54,410 nucleotides of DNA from a virus. The translations under genes and the position numbers were made by a program. Below are positions 38,301 through 45,495 of the stretch, one piece after another. The notes under the pieces were generated by a model, which was not told where the DNA came from, made no database searches, and saw nothing but the letters and a program-made list of their open reading frames with translations. The DNA lies in IMG/VR virus record IMGVR_UViG_3300044739_000092, positions 1-54,410 of that record. One strand, given 5' to 3'. Position 1 is the first letter of the stretch. Each line of letters begins with the position of its first letter.

Positions 38301-39015
38301 GGAGTTCGCGCGGGCGATCGCGGCGATCCCGAAGAACATCGCCGACACGATCGTCGACAAGGTGAAGGGCTTCGTCGGTCTCGGCGCGGACGGGAAGGGC
38401 CCGGCGCCGAGCGGGGTCGTCAACGCCGGTGCGGGTGCGGCGTCGTGGCCGTCGATCGTGTCCCTCGCCCGCGCATCCGGGGTGCCGTTCAACGTCACCT
38501 CGACACAGCGGAACACGGACGACTACCACGGCCGCGGTCTCGCGGTGGACATGGCGTCGTCGACGGCGAACATGGCGAAGCTGGCGCGGTTCTTCTACAA
38601 CATGTCGTCGTTCGAACTGGAGCTGATCCACTCGGGTGGCGGCGGGTTCTTCGTGAAGAACGGGCGCCGGGTCGGAGCGGACTTCTACCGGTCGGTGATC
38701 GGGCAGCACTACAACCACGTGCACGTCGCGATGACGAACCCGGCGGTCGCGTCGGCCCGGTCGGCGTTCGCGTACGACTCGGGCGGCTACCTCCCTCCCG
38801 GCCTGTCGACGGTCTACAACGGCACCGGCAGGCCGGAGCCGGTGCTGACCGGCCATCAGTGGGACCGGATGCAGAGCTCCGCCTCGGGCGGAACGTTCAC
38901 CGGGAACCTGACGCTCGAGGACGGGACGTTCATGGGCCGGGTTCGCGGGGAGATGCACGCGGTGGTGGACCAGTTCGCTGGGCAGATGGCCGATGCGCGC
39001 ATCTACGGGGGCTGA
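35308..39015 (+). CDS. Tape measure protein with embedded M15-like peptidase
   Basis: 1235 residues. Long Ala/Gln coiled coils occupy ~160-460. Hydrophobic helices follow near 110-170 and 580-690, and a Trp-rich repeat (W-x-W-R-N-V/I-x-x-P-x-F, about eight times) spans ~690-840. Near 1040-1150 lies a D-Ala-D-Ala peptidase-type domain, HGRGLAVDMASS (H-x-x-G-x-A-x-D) and NHVHVAM (the second zinc ligand). It should thin the peptidoglycan as DNA enters. A GTG start overlaps the chaperone stop. The length suggests a tail of roughly 180 nm using the usual 1.5 angstrom per residue rule. By far the longest gene here. Confidence 0.93.
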   Translation: MTSPINVGSVGVTVVPDARRFAPMMRQQLNPQAKKLGEDIGRDISDGIAKKLRAGKTPTIGVDADTGKARAELDRVGAQADRLGRSSPTIGVDVDTGGAHAKLTALQSQAAFTGIGLAGLAGAGLLIGGAIVPAAAAAAVAVAGIGTAALAAGVGLGTLALGFAGIGGAVKALGEAQRDAGKNTATVAARQTQVAAAVDQVRSAESSLANARANAADGARRAAEQVRTAEQALAQAQQQARAAQEGLTQARRDARQAMQDLALQVAGGALAQRQANLDVRRAKIELDRVIADPKATLMQRQQAQLSYEQAVQQLDEQTVRNQRLRQEKTASDRAGVNGSRQVAAAQDQIVTATERVRAARRDVAQARIQQATQERQSAFAIAQAQQAVVSAQRSLQTATVSAGTAGSAAMLKLKQEMDGLSPVGQRFARFLFSLKPRLDALRATAQAGILPGVHAGIVSLLPLFPQLNRLVASVAGVFGDMFASAGRALTSPFWRGFFDYLVATAAPTLMQMGQVVGNLMRAFAGLFMAFDPAAKDFGGGLVEMTGRFADWSAGLRDNRGFQEFLAYIREQGPKVVAVIASVAAGGAQLVQALAPIGGVILDGISALGDGLSAIPAEVLTVIAIGIGVTTVAVWGLNIALGVIAANPVVLWALAVGVAITALAAAVVFAWNKFPAFRAAVMAAWQGIVAASKWAWENVLKPTFNAISDVIMHVIVPAVMWLWRNVVEPAFTAIGAIVSFWWNNIVRPYFTAVMWLIRNVVGPVFLWLWRNVIQPAFTGIRVAISIAWASIRVVFGLIQIGLKVLSAPFLWLWRGVVRPVFEGIGLLIGVTWRNVIRPIFQALGGFIEKYVAPGFAAGVKAVGKAWDKIRDIAKVPVKFVIDTVLNKGILAGYNKVAKLFKVKPDNVQIPLPKGFAEGGIFPGYTPGRDVGMIGVSGGEAIMRPEWTRAVGPGYVDAANQAARVGGTEGVRRWMGGFADGGIVGWITKPLDALKELGNSEFARAIAAIPKNIADTIVDKVKGFVGLGADGKGPAPSGVVNAGAGAASWPSIVSLARASGVPFNVTSTQRNTDDYHGRGLAVDMASSTANMAKLARFFYNMSSFELELIHSGGGGFFVKNGRRVGADFYRSVIGQHYNHVHVAMTNPAVASARSAFAYDSGGYLPPGLSTVYNGTGRPEPVLTGHQWDRMQSSASGGTFTGNLTLEDGTFMGRVRGEMHAVVDQFAGQMADARIYGG

Positions 39016-39018
39016 CGG

Positions 39019-39795
39019 GTGGCGACGCTGACCGCGACGGTGCAGCCGGGGAATGTGCCGCCGCGGGTGTTCCTTCAGCTGACCGGTGCGACGGGTACGA
39101 CGGTGGAGGTTGGCCGGCAGGACGCGGATGGCCGGACCAGGCCGGTGCGGGGCGGTGACCCGGGGACGTTGTCGGGTGGGACGTGGGTGGGCTACGACTA
39201 TGAGTCGTGGTTCGGGCAGCCGATGGTGTACGAGGCTGTGACGTCCGGTGGCACGACCCTGTCCGCGTCCGTGCAGCTGGATGTGGCCGATGTGTGGCTG
39301 CGGCACCCGGGGGCCCCGGATCTGTCGGTGATCGTGGAGATCCACGGTGAACCGGACGAGACGTACGCCTTGAATCGTCTGGTCACTGCGCCTCTGGGCC
39401 GGACCTACCCGATCGTGACGACCGACGGCCGGCGGAAGGCGAAGACCGCGACGATGGTCGTGGCGACGTGGGACGACGACCAGCGGAACGCGCTGCACAA
39501 CATCGTTGCCGATGGGGCGCCGCTGCTGCTCGATGTGCCCCCGGCGAAGGGCTGGGGCCTGGAGCACCAGTACATGGCGATCGCGGATGTGACCGCGGCG
39601 CGTGCGACACCGGAGCTGGCGGAGTTCGGTGGGCGTCTGTGGTCGCTGCCGTATGACGAGGTGGACCGTCCGGTGGGCGGCCAGCAGGCGCAGTGGACGT
39701 ACGCCGACGTGCTCGCCCGGTACGCCACCTACAACGCGGTGAAGGCCGCATACCTGACGTACAACGATCTGCTCGCGAACACGCCGAGCCCCTGA
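39019..39795 (+). CDS. Distal tail-like protein
   Basis: 258 residues, beta-rich: TLTATVQPGNVPPRVFLQLTG, GDPGTLSGGTWVGYDYE, VWLRHPGAPDLSVIVEIHGEPD. Pattern and place after the tape measure fit Dit-like minor tail proteins of actinophages, which form the hub at the tail tip. GTG start. Confidence 0.75.
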   Translation: MATLTATVQPGNVPPRVFLQLTGATGTTVEVGRQDADGRTRPVRGGDPGTLSGGTWVGYDYESWFGQPMVYEAVTSGGTTLSASVQLDVADVWLRHPGAPDLSVIVEIHGEPDETYALNRLVTAPLGRTYPIVTTDGRRKAKTATMVVATWDDDQRNALHNIVADGAPLLLDVPPAKGWGLEHQYMAIADVTAARATPELAEFGGRLWSLPYDEVDRPVGGQQAQWTYADVLARYATYNAVKAAYLTYNDLLANTPSP

Positions 39796-40889
39796 TGCGG
39801 GCACAGACGACCGGTTTCTTCGATGCCCTGCGTTACTCGCACACCGTCGCCACGAAGGTGGAGTTATGGTCCGGGCTCACGCTCATCGAAGGCGATGTGC
39901 CGATCAGCGGCGGGTCGGTGACGGTGTCATCCGACCGTGGGGTGCGCCGGAAACTCGATGTGACGATCACCGACACGACGCTGTGGGACCTGCTGGTCCC
40001 GGGCGTGGAGCTGCGCGCGTACAGGGGTGTTGCGTTCCTGAACGGGCAGACCGAGTACTCGGCCCTCGGGGTGTTCCGGGTGGACCGCCGGTCGATCAGT
40101 GCGGGGATCTCCGACAGCATCGTGGTGTCGTCGGCGCCGGACCGGTTCGCCCGCGTCCAACGGGCCCGGTTCACCTCGCCCGAGGCGTCCACGCTCGGCG
40201 CGCTGGTGCGGGACGAGATCCGGCGCCTGATGGTCGCCGCGGTGCCCGCCGCCGGGTACGAGGTGACGGCCACGTCGGCGGCAACGGTCGGCGCGCTGGT
40301 GTGGGACCGGGACCGAGACGAGGCGATCAACAAGGACCTGGCGCCGGCGATCGGCGCCGAGGCGTACTTCGACCCGGACGGGAACATCGTGGTCCGGGAC
40401 GAGCCGACGATCGTGACGGCACCGGTGTGGACGGTCGACGCCGGTGTGTCGTCGGCGGTGCTCGTTGCCGGTAGCCGCAGCGTGGACGACTCCCGCACGT
40501 ACAGCGGGGTGGTGGTGCGCCCGTCGAACGTGGACGGCGCGGTGCCGTTCACGCCGCAGATCGTGTGGGACACCGACCCGCTCTCACCCACCTACGTGAG
40601 CGTGTACGGGCAGGTGCCGTACTTCTACTCCTCCCCGGTCATCACCACCGCGGCACAAGCGTTGGCGGCGGCGAACACGCTGCTCCCGAAGGTGACGAGC
40701 TTCAACTCCCAGCTGGACCTGACGGTGGCGGCGAACCCGGCGCTCGAGCCGGGGGATGTGCTGACGGTGCGGTTCCTCGATGGGCTGGAGCAGCGGCACA
40801 TGGTCGACTCGTTGACGATTCCGCTGGGCTTGGGCGACATGACGATCGCGACGCGGTCGTCCAGCCCCGAGATTCCTGAGGAGCCGTAA
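39795..40889 (+). CDS. Tail hub protein (DUF5047-like)
   Basis: 364 residues: KVELWSGLTLIEGDVPISGGSVTVSSDRGVRRKLDVTITD, YSALGVFRVDRRSIS, YEVTATSAATVGALVWDRDRDEAINKDLAPAIGAEAYFDPDGN. This matches DUF5047 tail proteins, which correspond to the N-terminal hub half of Tal/gp27 proteins. One-base junction with the Dit-like gene. Confidence 0.82.
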   Translation: MRAQTTGFFDALRYSHTVATKVELWSGLTLIEGDVPISGGSVTVSSDRGVRRKLDVTITDTTLWDLLVPGVELRAYRGVAFLNGQTEYSALGVFRVDRRSISAGISDSIVVSSAPDRFARVQRARFTSPEASTLGALVRDEIRRLMVAAVPAAGYEVTATSAATVGALVWDRDRDEAINKDLAPAIGAEAYFDPDGNIVVRDEPTIVTAPVWTVDAGVSSAVLVAGSRSVDDSRTYSGVVVRPSNVDGAVPFTPQIVWDTDPLSPTYVSVYGQVPYFYSSPVITTAAQALAAANTLLPKVTSFNSQLDLTVAANPALEPGDVLTVRFLDGLEQRHMVDSLTIPLGLGDMTIATRSSSPEIPEEP

Positions 40890-41165
40890 GTGGCGTCGGG
40901 GCAGCAGCGGCTCGCCGCTGAGCTGACGGGCCGGCACACGCCGGGGCTGGCGGCGCCCGGCAGGTTCCAGCAGGGCGTTGTCGCCACTGTGACCGCGGGG
41001 GCGGCGGCGGACGGGAACGCGCGTGTGACCGTGAACTGCGACGACGGGGTGACCGTCGCCATGCCCTACAACGCGAACTACACCCCGACCGTCGGGCACG
41101 TGGTGCTGCTGGCGGTTCAGGGCACGCAGCGGGTCGTCATCTGCCGCGTCATCGGCACACCCTAG
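40890..41165 (+). CDS. Baseplate OB-fold (gp5/gpV-like) protein
   Basis: 91 residues: QQGVVATVTAGAAADGNARVTVNCDDGVTVAMPYNANYTPTVGHVVLLAV. A small OB barrel like the N-terminus of gpV/gp5 spikes; it would seal the tail tip. The GTG start follows the hub stop directly. Confidence 0.7.
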   Translation: MASGQQRLAAELTGRHTPGLAAPGRFQQGVVATVTAGAAADGNARVTVNCDDGVTVAMPYNANYTPTVGHVVLLAVQGTQRVVICRVIGTP

Positions 41166-41183
41166 GCAGAAGGAGGTCCCTCT

Positions 41184-41912
41184 GTGGGTACCACTGTGGG
41201 CGGGGTTCCGTACCCCGAAGGCACCGACGCGCCGAATCCGCCGCTGCACATCAAGAACGCGGTGCAGGCGCAGGACCCGATGCTGGTCCGCAAGTTCACG
41301 TCGTCGGCGAACCGGACGACCCTCGTCCCGGCGCCCACCGAGGGGCAGGTGTCGTACCTGTCCGACGTGAACCACGTGTACCTGTACAACGGGACGACGC
41401 ACCGGCAGCTCGCCGAGCAGACCGACGTGGACGCGTACACGTCGTTCCTCATGGCGCCGCCGAGGGCCCACGTGCACCGCGACGCGAACATGACGCTCAC
41501 CTCGGGTACGACCCCGCAGCTGGTCACCTTCGACCATGAGGTGACGGACAGCAACAGCATGTGGGCCGCCGGCGCCCCGACGCGGGTCGTGTTCACCAGC
41601 GCGGGCAGGTACCTGATCATCGCGCAGGCCATGTTCGGCAACTACCAGCCGCCGATCCGGAACGTGCAGCTGCGGATGAACGCCGCCGGTGCCCCCGCCG
41701 GGGGGACGCAGTTGATGAACGTGAGCGACAACCCGGGAGGCGCGTCTTCGTCCCCGATCGGCACGACCTTCGAACGGGACATGGCCGCGGGTGACTACAT
41801 CGAAATGTTCGTGTTCCAGAACTCGGGGTCGACGATCTCCGCCGGGCTGAACAACGCGGTGATGCCGGAGCCGTTCAACACGTTCATCCAGACTCGGTGG
41901 GTGTCGAGCTGA
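41184..41912 (+). CDS. Tail fibre / receptor-binding protein
   Basis: 242 residues: N-terminal anchor with PEGTDAPNPPLHIKNAVQA and VPAPTEGQVSYLSDVNHVYLYNGTTHRQL (common in actinophage fibres), then a jelly-roll C-terminus (TPQLVTFDHEVTDSNSMW, VVFTSAGRYLIIAQAMFGNY, GDYIEMFVFQNSGS) like C1q/TNF heads that bind receptors. AGAAGGAGG precedes the GTG. Confidence 0.75.
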   Translation: MGTTVGGVPYPEGTDAPNPPLHIKNAVQAQDPMLVRKFTSSANRTTLVPAPTEGQVSYLSDVNHVYLYNGTTHRQLAEQTDVDAYTSFLMAPPRAHVHRDANMTLTSGTTPQLVTFDHEVTDSNSMWAAGAPTRVVFTSAGRYLIIAQAMFGNYQPPIRNVQLRMNAAGAPAGGTQLMNVSDNPGGASSSPIGTTFERDMAAGDYIEMFVFQNSGSTISAGLNNAVMPEPFNTFIQTRWVSS

Positions 41913-41931
41913 TGCCCCGCTTCCAAGGCTG

Positions 41932-42405
41932 GTGCCCGTGACGGCCCATTCGCCGATGCGGCCGGTGGTCATCAACTCCGGGCGCAACGAGTTCGAGGTC
42001 GCGTCGATGGCCGTGTTCGTGATCATCGGGCTGGTCTATCTGACCCGGTCGGCGCCGACACCGAACAGTGTGGACGAACTGCTGTCGCCTTGGTTCGTGG
42101 CCTTGTGGAAGCTGATGTTGGCGTGGGGTGCCGCGGTCAGCTTGGTGGGGATCGTGATGCCGCAGGACAGCATCGTGCGGATCATCCGCGCCCAGACGGT
42201 GGAGCGTACGGGAATGCTGCTGATCGCCGCGGCGGCGTTGGCGTATGCGGTGGCGTTGAGCGCGATCGGTCTGGGCGCGGGGGCGGTGGCGGCGATTGGC
42301 TACGCGAGTGCGTACGGCCTCGCCGGGGTGGTACGCGCGGTGAGGATCACCTACGACCTGGGGCGGATACGTATGGCGGTTGACGACCGGCATTGTGACC
42401 CGTGA
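41932..42405 (+). CDS. Four-TM membrane protein of the lysis region
   Basis: 157 residues with four hydrophobic helices (FVIIGLVYLT; LWKLMLAWGAAVSLVGIVM; GMLLIAAAALAYAVALSAIGLG; AIGYASAYGLAGVVRAV). GTG 41938 is an alternative start with better ribosome-site spacing (AAGG). This could be a holin component or an anti-superinfection membrane protein. Ends in a four-base overlap. Confidence 0.6.
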   Translation: MPVTAHSPMRPVVINSGRNEFEVASMAVFVIIGLVYLTRSAPTPNSVDELLSPWFVALWKLMLAWGAAVSLVGIVMPQDSIVRIIRAQTVERTGMLLIAAAALAYAVALSAIGLGAGAVAAIGYASAYGLAGVVRAVRITYDLGRIRMAVDDRHCDP

Positions 42406-42818
42406 GCGCCGCGGGGGGGCTTGTGGCGCAGGTCGTGCTGGCCATCGGGGCGCTGCTCGGCGGGGGCGGCTTGTGGGGGCTGTACTCGGCTGTCCAGGTG
42501 AAACGGAAGTTGGCCGCGGAGGGTGTCAAAACTGAGGCCGAGGGTGCGCAGGTCATCACGTCCACAGCGCTGACTCTCCTGGCGCCGTTGCGTGCCGAAG
42601 TTGAGGAGGCACGCAAGGAGGCGACGGAGGCACGTCGGGAGGCCACGGATGCGCGGCGGGAGTTGGACGACGTGAACCGCAAGGCCCGCGCCCTGGTGAA
42701 GGCCTTGGACGAGTCCCACGACCGGGAGCGCCAGTACCAGCAGGAGAACACCGAACTGCGGGCGACGAACGCGCGGCTCGAGGACGAGCTGACCCGCCGA
42801 CGTGAACGCCACAACTGA
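42402..42818 (+). CDS. Membrane-anchored coiled-coil protein
   Basis: 138 residues: one N-terminal TM helix (GGLVAQVVLAIGALLGGGGLWGLYSA), then a long coiled coil (LRAEVEEARKEATEARREAT, LDDVNRKARALVKALDE). This resembles Rz/i-spanin-like or holin-like proteins found near actinophage lysins. It lies between the four-TM protein and the lysin. Confidence 0.65.
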   Translation: MSAAGGLVAQVVLAIGALLGGGGLWGLYSAVQVKRKLAAEGVKTEAEGAQVITSTALTLLAPLRAEVEEARKEATEARREATDARRELDDVNRKARALVKALDESHDRERQYQQENTELRATNARLEDELTRRRERHN

Positions 42819-42827
42819 GGAGATCGG

Positions 42828-43625
42828 ATGGTCTACGGGACGATGCGGAAGGTCACCTCCGAGGGAGTGACCGGAACGTTGTGTCAGCCTGTCGCCGACG
42901 TGCTGGCGCAGCTGGCCGCGAATGGTGGCCGGAACGTTGGGACGATCGGCAACGCGACGCACCTGTGGAACAACGGAGCTCCGCGGACGGCGGCGAATCG
43001 GCGCCACGGCGACCACACCCCGTGGTCAGCCGATGGGCCTGCCGGGTTCGTGATGGCTGTGGATGTGAAGTCTCTGCCGGGGGTGACGCCGGTGGATCTG
43101 TGGCACCGGTTTGTGACGCCGTGCGTGAAGGCGGGCCTGTACCCGGAGTTCAAGTACGGGATCTCGGACTATGTGCTGCGGGATTCCCGGCCGCCGTTCA
43201 ACATGCGGGACCAGAAGGGCGGCGACGGGCCGGGGTGGCTGCATCTGTCGTTCCGGCCGTCGCATGTCCGCGCGCATTCGACGCTCATCGCTGACGCGGT
43301 GGCGTGGCACAAGGCCGGGCGGCCTAGCCCGGTGACGTTCGTGAAGCGCCTGCGCACCCCCCCGAAGCCGCCCCCGAAGGAGCCCACTGTGGCGCAGCCG
43401 AAGTACGACACGTTCAAGGACTGGTATGGCGACTGGTTCGGTCCGGTTCAGTCCCTCATCCACTGGTGGACGAAGACCCGCCCGGTCGAGCAGGCAGCGA
43501 ACACCGGCCGGGATCAGAAGCTCGCCGATCTGCGTGATGACGTGGATGCCGTGTCCACGAACCTCGAATCCCTCGAAGCGCGGGTCGCCGCGCTCGAACC
43601 CCAGAATGGAGCACCCAAGTCATGA
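42828..43625 (+). CDS. Endolysin-like peptidase
   Basis: 265 residues. RRHGDHTPWSADGPAGFVMAVDVKS (His and Asp zinc ligands) and GWLHLSF (last His) point to a VanY/M15-type fold similar to that of the tape-measure domain. LWHRFVTPCVKAGLYPEFKYGISDYVLRD fits a substrate groove. A Pro/Lys-rich linker near residue 180 (TPPKPPPKEPT) leads to a C-terminal segment with W-rich and coiled-coil parts, perhaps a wall-binding or membrane-tethering module. It is followed by a holin gene with a four-base overlap. No signal peptide. Confidence 0.7.
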   Translation: MVYGTMRKVTSEGVTGTLCQPVADVLAQLAANGGRNVGTIGNATHLWNNGAPRTAANRRHGDHTPWSADGPAGFVMAVDVKSLPGVTPVDLWHRFVTPCVKAGLYPEFKYGISDYVLRDSRPPFNMRDQKGGDGPGWLHLSFRPSHVRAHSTLIADAVAWHKAGRPSPVTFVKRLRTPPKPPPKEPTVAQPKYDTFKDWYGDWFGPVQSLIHWWTKTRPVEQAANTGRDQKLADLRDDVDAVSTNLESLEARVAALEPQNGAPKS

Positions 43626-43873
43626 GTGGACACGCGAGCCGTGCGCTTCCCACCGGCCCGGTCGAGCTGAAGGTCAAGGTCGCCGCGTGGGCGACCTACC
43701 TCGGTGGCGTCGGCCTGCTGGCGATCCTCAACGCGTTCTCGGACGCGAACCTGATCGCTGGTCTGCCGGACGCGATCGAGGTGTTCGTCGCGCCGATGCT
43801 GCCGACTGCGATCACGACCGCCGCAGCGTGGCTGGCGAAGCACACCCCGCGGCCGGACCTCGGCCAGCAGTGA
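43622..43873 (+). CDS. Holin
   Basis: 83 residues with two hydrophobic helices (VAAWATYLGGVGLLAILNAF; VFVAPMLPTAITTAAAWLAK) split by a short polar loop and a charged C-terminus. Typical of actinophage class II holins that lie directly after the lysin gene. Confidence 0.78.
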   Translation: MSGHASRALPTGPVELKVKVAAWATYLGGVGLLAILNAFSDANLIAGLPDAIEVFVAPMLPTAITTAAAWLAKHTPRPDLGQQ

Positions 43874-44298
43874 CCGCCGTCGTCCGCTCGGATGTTCCGG
43901 CTGATGATCCGGTTCGGGAGCCGTGGTGTCTGCCGGCGAAGTTGGTGGACGGTCTGCTGTTCCGGGCTTGTGTGATCCGGTTCGAGGATCATGCGGATGG
44001 GCCGTATGTTCACGCCGATTCGTCGCACCGCAACTACGGTGTGGGGAAGGTTCAGGTGCTGGACTCGGGCCGCATCGAGATTTACGCGGCGGGCCCGGTG
44101 GGTGCGATCGCCTCGGTGCACCTGAACGTCGATGAGTCGTTCGCGAAGGACGGGTACTCGGTGGGCGCGTCGGGTGGCGCCGGCCTGACGGTGGCGGTGT
44201 TCGGTCACCGGTCGGGTACCTCGGTGACTGGCATGAACACTGGCTTGTATGCGCCGGGGCGGAACATCTGGTGTTCGTGGTGGGGACTGCCCGCCTGA
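43870..44298 (+). CDS. 142-residue beta-rich protein at the end of the late operon
   Basis: Mostly beta strands: VDGLLFRACVIRFEDHADGPYV, VQVLDSGRIEIYAAGPVGAIASVHL and YAPGRNIWCSWWGLP at the end. GTG in a four-base overlap with the holin gene. It might be a small fibre or a receptor-blocking protein. Not recognised with certainty. Confidence 0.6.
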   Translation: MTAVVRSDVPADDPVREPWCLPAKLVDGLLFRACVIRFEDHADGPYVHADSSHRNYGVGKVQVLDSGRIEIYAAGPVGAIASVHLNVDESFAKDGYSVGASGGAGLTVAVFGHRSGTSVTGMNTGLYAPGRNIWCSWWGLPA

Positions 44299-44312
44299 CC
44301 TGCTGTACGACT

Positions 44313-44356
44313 GCGGCCCCTCTCTTGTCCTTCGGGACGGGAGAGGGGCCGCTTTT
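44313..44356 (+). terminator. Late operon terminator with UUCG tetraloop
   Basis: Twelve perfect pairs, GCGGCCCCTCTC with GAGAGGGGCCGC, two U-G pairs, four more pairs (GTCC/GGAC) and a TTCG loop, followed by TTTT. This is a nearly ideal intrinsic terminator. It separates the phage late genes from the convergent minus-strand operon and may serve both. Confidence 0.93.
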
Positions 44357-44364
44357 CGTCGTGC

Positions 44365-44781
44365 CTAGGGTCGCCAGGTCTCGTCGTAGTCCTCGTGGTC
44401 GGCGTACGGCAGGGCGAGGAGGCGCAGGGTCGGGCACCAGCCGCTCTCGATGAGTCCGTAGTCGCGGTCCTCGTGGCACGTCCAGCACCCCGCCTCGTCG
44501 CCGCTCAGTTCGTGCTCGTGCTCCTCCACGATCCGCCGCTTCGCCTCGACGTCCCGCAGCGCTCGGGAGCGCTGGTGGATGGTTTCGGCGTGTTCCTCGG
44601 CGGAGCTAGTTATCGCCTCAACGGTGCCGCCGTAGACCGGTGATGGGTCGCAGTAGCGACACTGCGACCCCACCCAGCCCGCCGGGGCGCAGCATCCTGG
44701 CTCGCACGCGTATGGACTCAAGGTCCAGGTCGGCGCCTCGTCCCGGTCGAGCCGCGCGGTCAGGAACTCCACCAGCGTCAT
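44365..44781 (-). CDS. DUF6221-family protein
   Basis: 138 residues. LVEFLTARLDRDEAPTW at the start, two Cys groups (CEPGCCAPAGWVGSQCRYC, GCWTCHEDRD), and LRDVEAKRRIVEEHE, the usual block of DUF6221 proteins, ending CPTLRLLALPYADHEDYDE. Common in actinomycetes and their mobile elements; function unknown. ATG start two bases after the previous stop. Confidence 0.85.
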   Translation of the reverse strand: MTLVEFLTARLDRDEAPTWTLSPYACEPGCCAPAGWVGSQCRYCDPSPVYGGTVEAITSSAEEHAETIHQRSRALRDVEAKRRIVEEHEHELSGDEAGCWTCHEDRDYGLIESGWCPTLRLLALPYADHEDYDETWRP

Positions 44782-44783
44782 GA

Positions 44784-45098
44784 CTAGGCCACAGCAGCAG
44801 CGCGGGCGAGGCGGCTGGCGTGGTTGTAAGCGAGCCGAGCGGCGAGGTTCCGCTCCCGCTTCGGGTCAGTCGACGGCGGGATGCCGGGACGGGCGGCGTC
44901 GATGGCCGTCGCGATGCGCTCGCGCTCCTTCTCGGCTCCTCGCTGTTCGGCTGCCGCCTCACGGGCGGCCACGAATGGGGCCAGCGCGTCGAGCACGTCG
45001 AGCACGTCGTCGCCCGAGTCCGCAGCGTTCCACGCCGCCCCTTCCTCCTCGTCTGTCCACTGCCAGGTGGTTGCCTGCTCGTCCGGCGTCTCGCTCAC
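44784..45098 (-). CDS. 104-residue acidic coiled-coil protein
   Basis: N-terminal acidic patch (QWTDEEEGAAWNAADSGDD), then a coiled coil (FVAAREAAAEQRGAEKERERI), ending in a helix YNHASRLARAAAVA. GTG start in a four-base overlap with the RHH gene. Unknown function. Confidence 0.6.
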   Translation of the reverse strand: MSETPDEQATTWQWTDEEEGAAWNAADSGDDVLDVLDALAPFVAAREAAAEQRGAEKERERIATAIDAARPGIPPSTDPKRERNLAARLAYNHASRLARAAAVA

Positions 45099-45373
45099 GG
45101 TTCGACCTTCCTGAGTGTCACGACTGTCTCCCCGAGGGTGCCGTGGATCGGACCTTCCTCGACCACGTACAGGCCGTCGTCGCCGTGCCTGAGCTTCACG
45201 AGGTCCACCGTGTCCCCAGGTGCCAGGACCGGGGCCGCCGCATACCGTTGCAACGACTCACGCACCACACTGCTCACCGTCTCACCGTGCCTCTCCGCCT
45301 TCGCGGCAGCGGCATCCCACGTGTCATCGGGGATGCGGATGTTGTGGTTCGGCGTGTGTGAAGGGTTCGGCAC
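45095..45373 (-). CDS. Ribbon-helix-helix regulator
   Basis: 92 residues. The start HNIRIPDDTWDAAAAKAERHGETVSSVVRESLQRY is a ribbon-helix-helix DNA-binding fold (the strand HNIRIP contacts the major groove), followed by a beta-rich C-terminal part (VDLVKLRHGDDGLYVVEE). GTG start. Divergent from the membrane/FtsK operon with palindromic repeats in between, so it is the likely controller of both operons. Confidence 0.8.
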   Translation of the reverse strand: MPNPSHTPNHNIRIPDDTWDAAAAKAERHGETVSSVVRESLQRYAAAPVLAPGDTVDLVKLRHGDDGLYVVEEGPIHGTLGETVVTLRKVEP

Positions 45374-45419
45374 GCCGACATCCTCTCAGCCGACCGGCTT
45401 CCATGCCACGACCATACAG

Positions 45420-45486
45420 CGTGTACCTACACGATCAAGCATGGCACGCTCGAAAACCTGGCGCGTGTACCCACACGACGTGTACC
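45420..45486. promoter_or_regulatory. Palindromic operators between divergent accessory operons
   Basis: CGTGTA-CC-TACACG (45420-45433) is a perfect palindrome. A second, CGTGTACCCACACG (45464-45477), is one base off, and CGTGTACC recurs at 45479-45486. The spacing of 44 then 15 bases and the shared CGTGTACC mark binding sites for a dimeric regulator, most simply the ribbon-helix-helix protein coded next to them. The rest of the 122-base gap has no ORF; the last site ends nine bases before the ATG. Confidence 0.7.
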
Positions 45487-45495
45487 GTCACCGCC

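Noticed and set aside
37657-39804. 715-codon minus-strand frame opposite the tape measure
   Set aside because: Arg/His/Pro-rich shadow of the tape measure and the Dit-like gene, with no ribosome site and no domain.
44365-45373. Toxin-antitoxin operon
   Set aside because: The first gene is a ribbon-helix-helix protein as in many antitoxins, but the two following products (acidic coiled coil, DUF6221) have no toxin fold that I can recognise.
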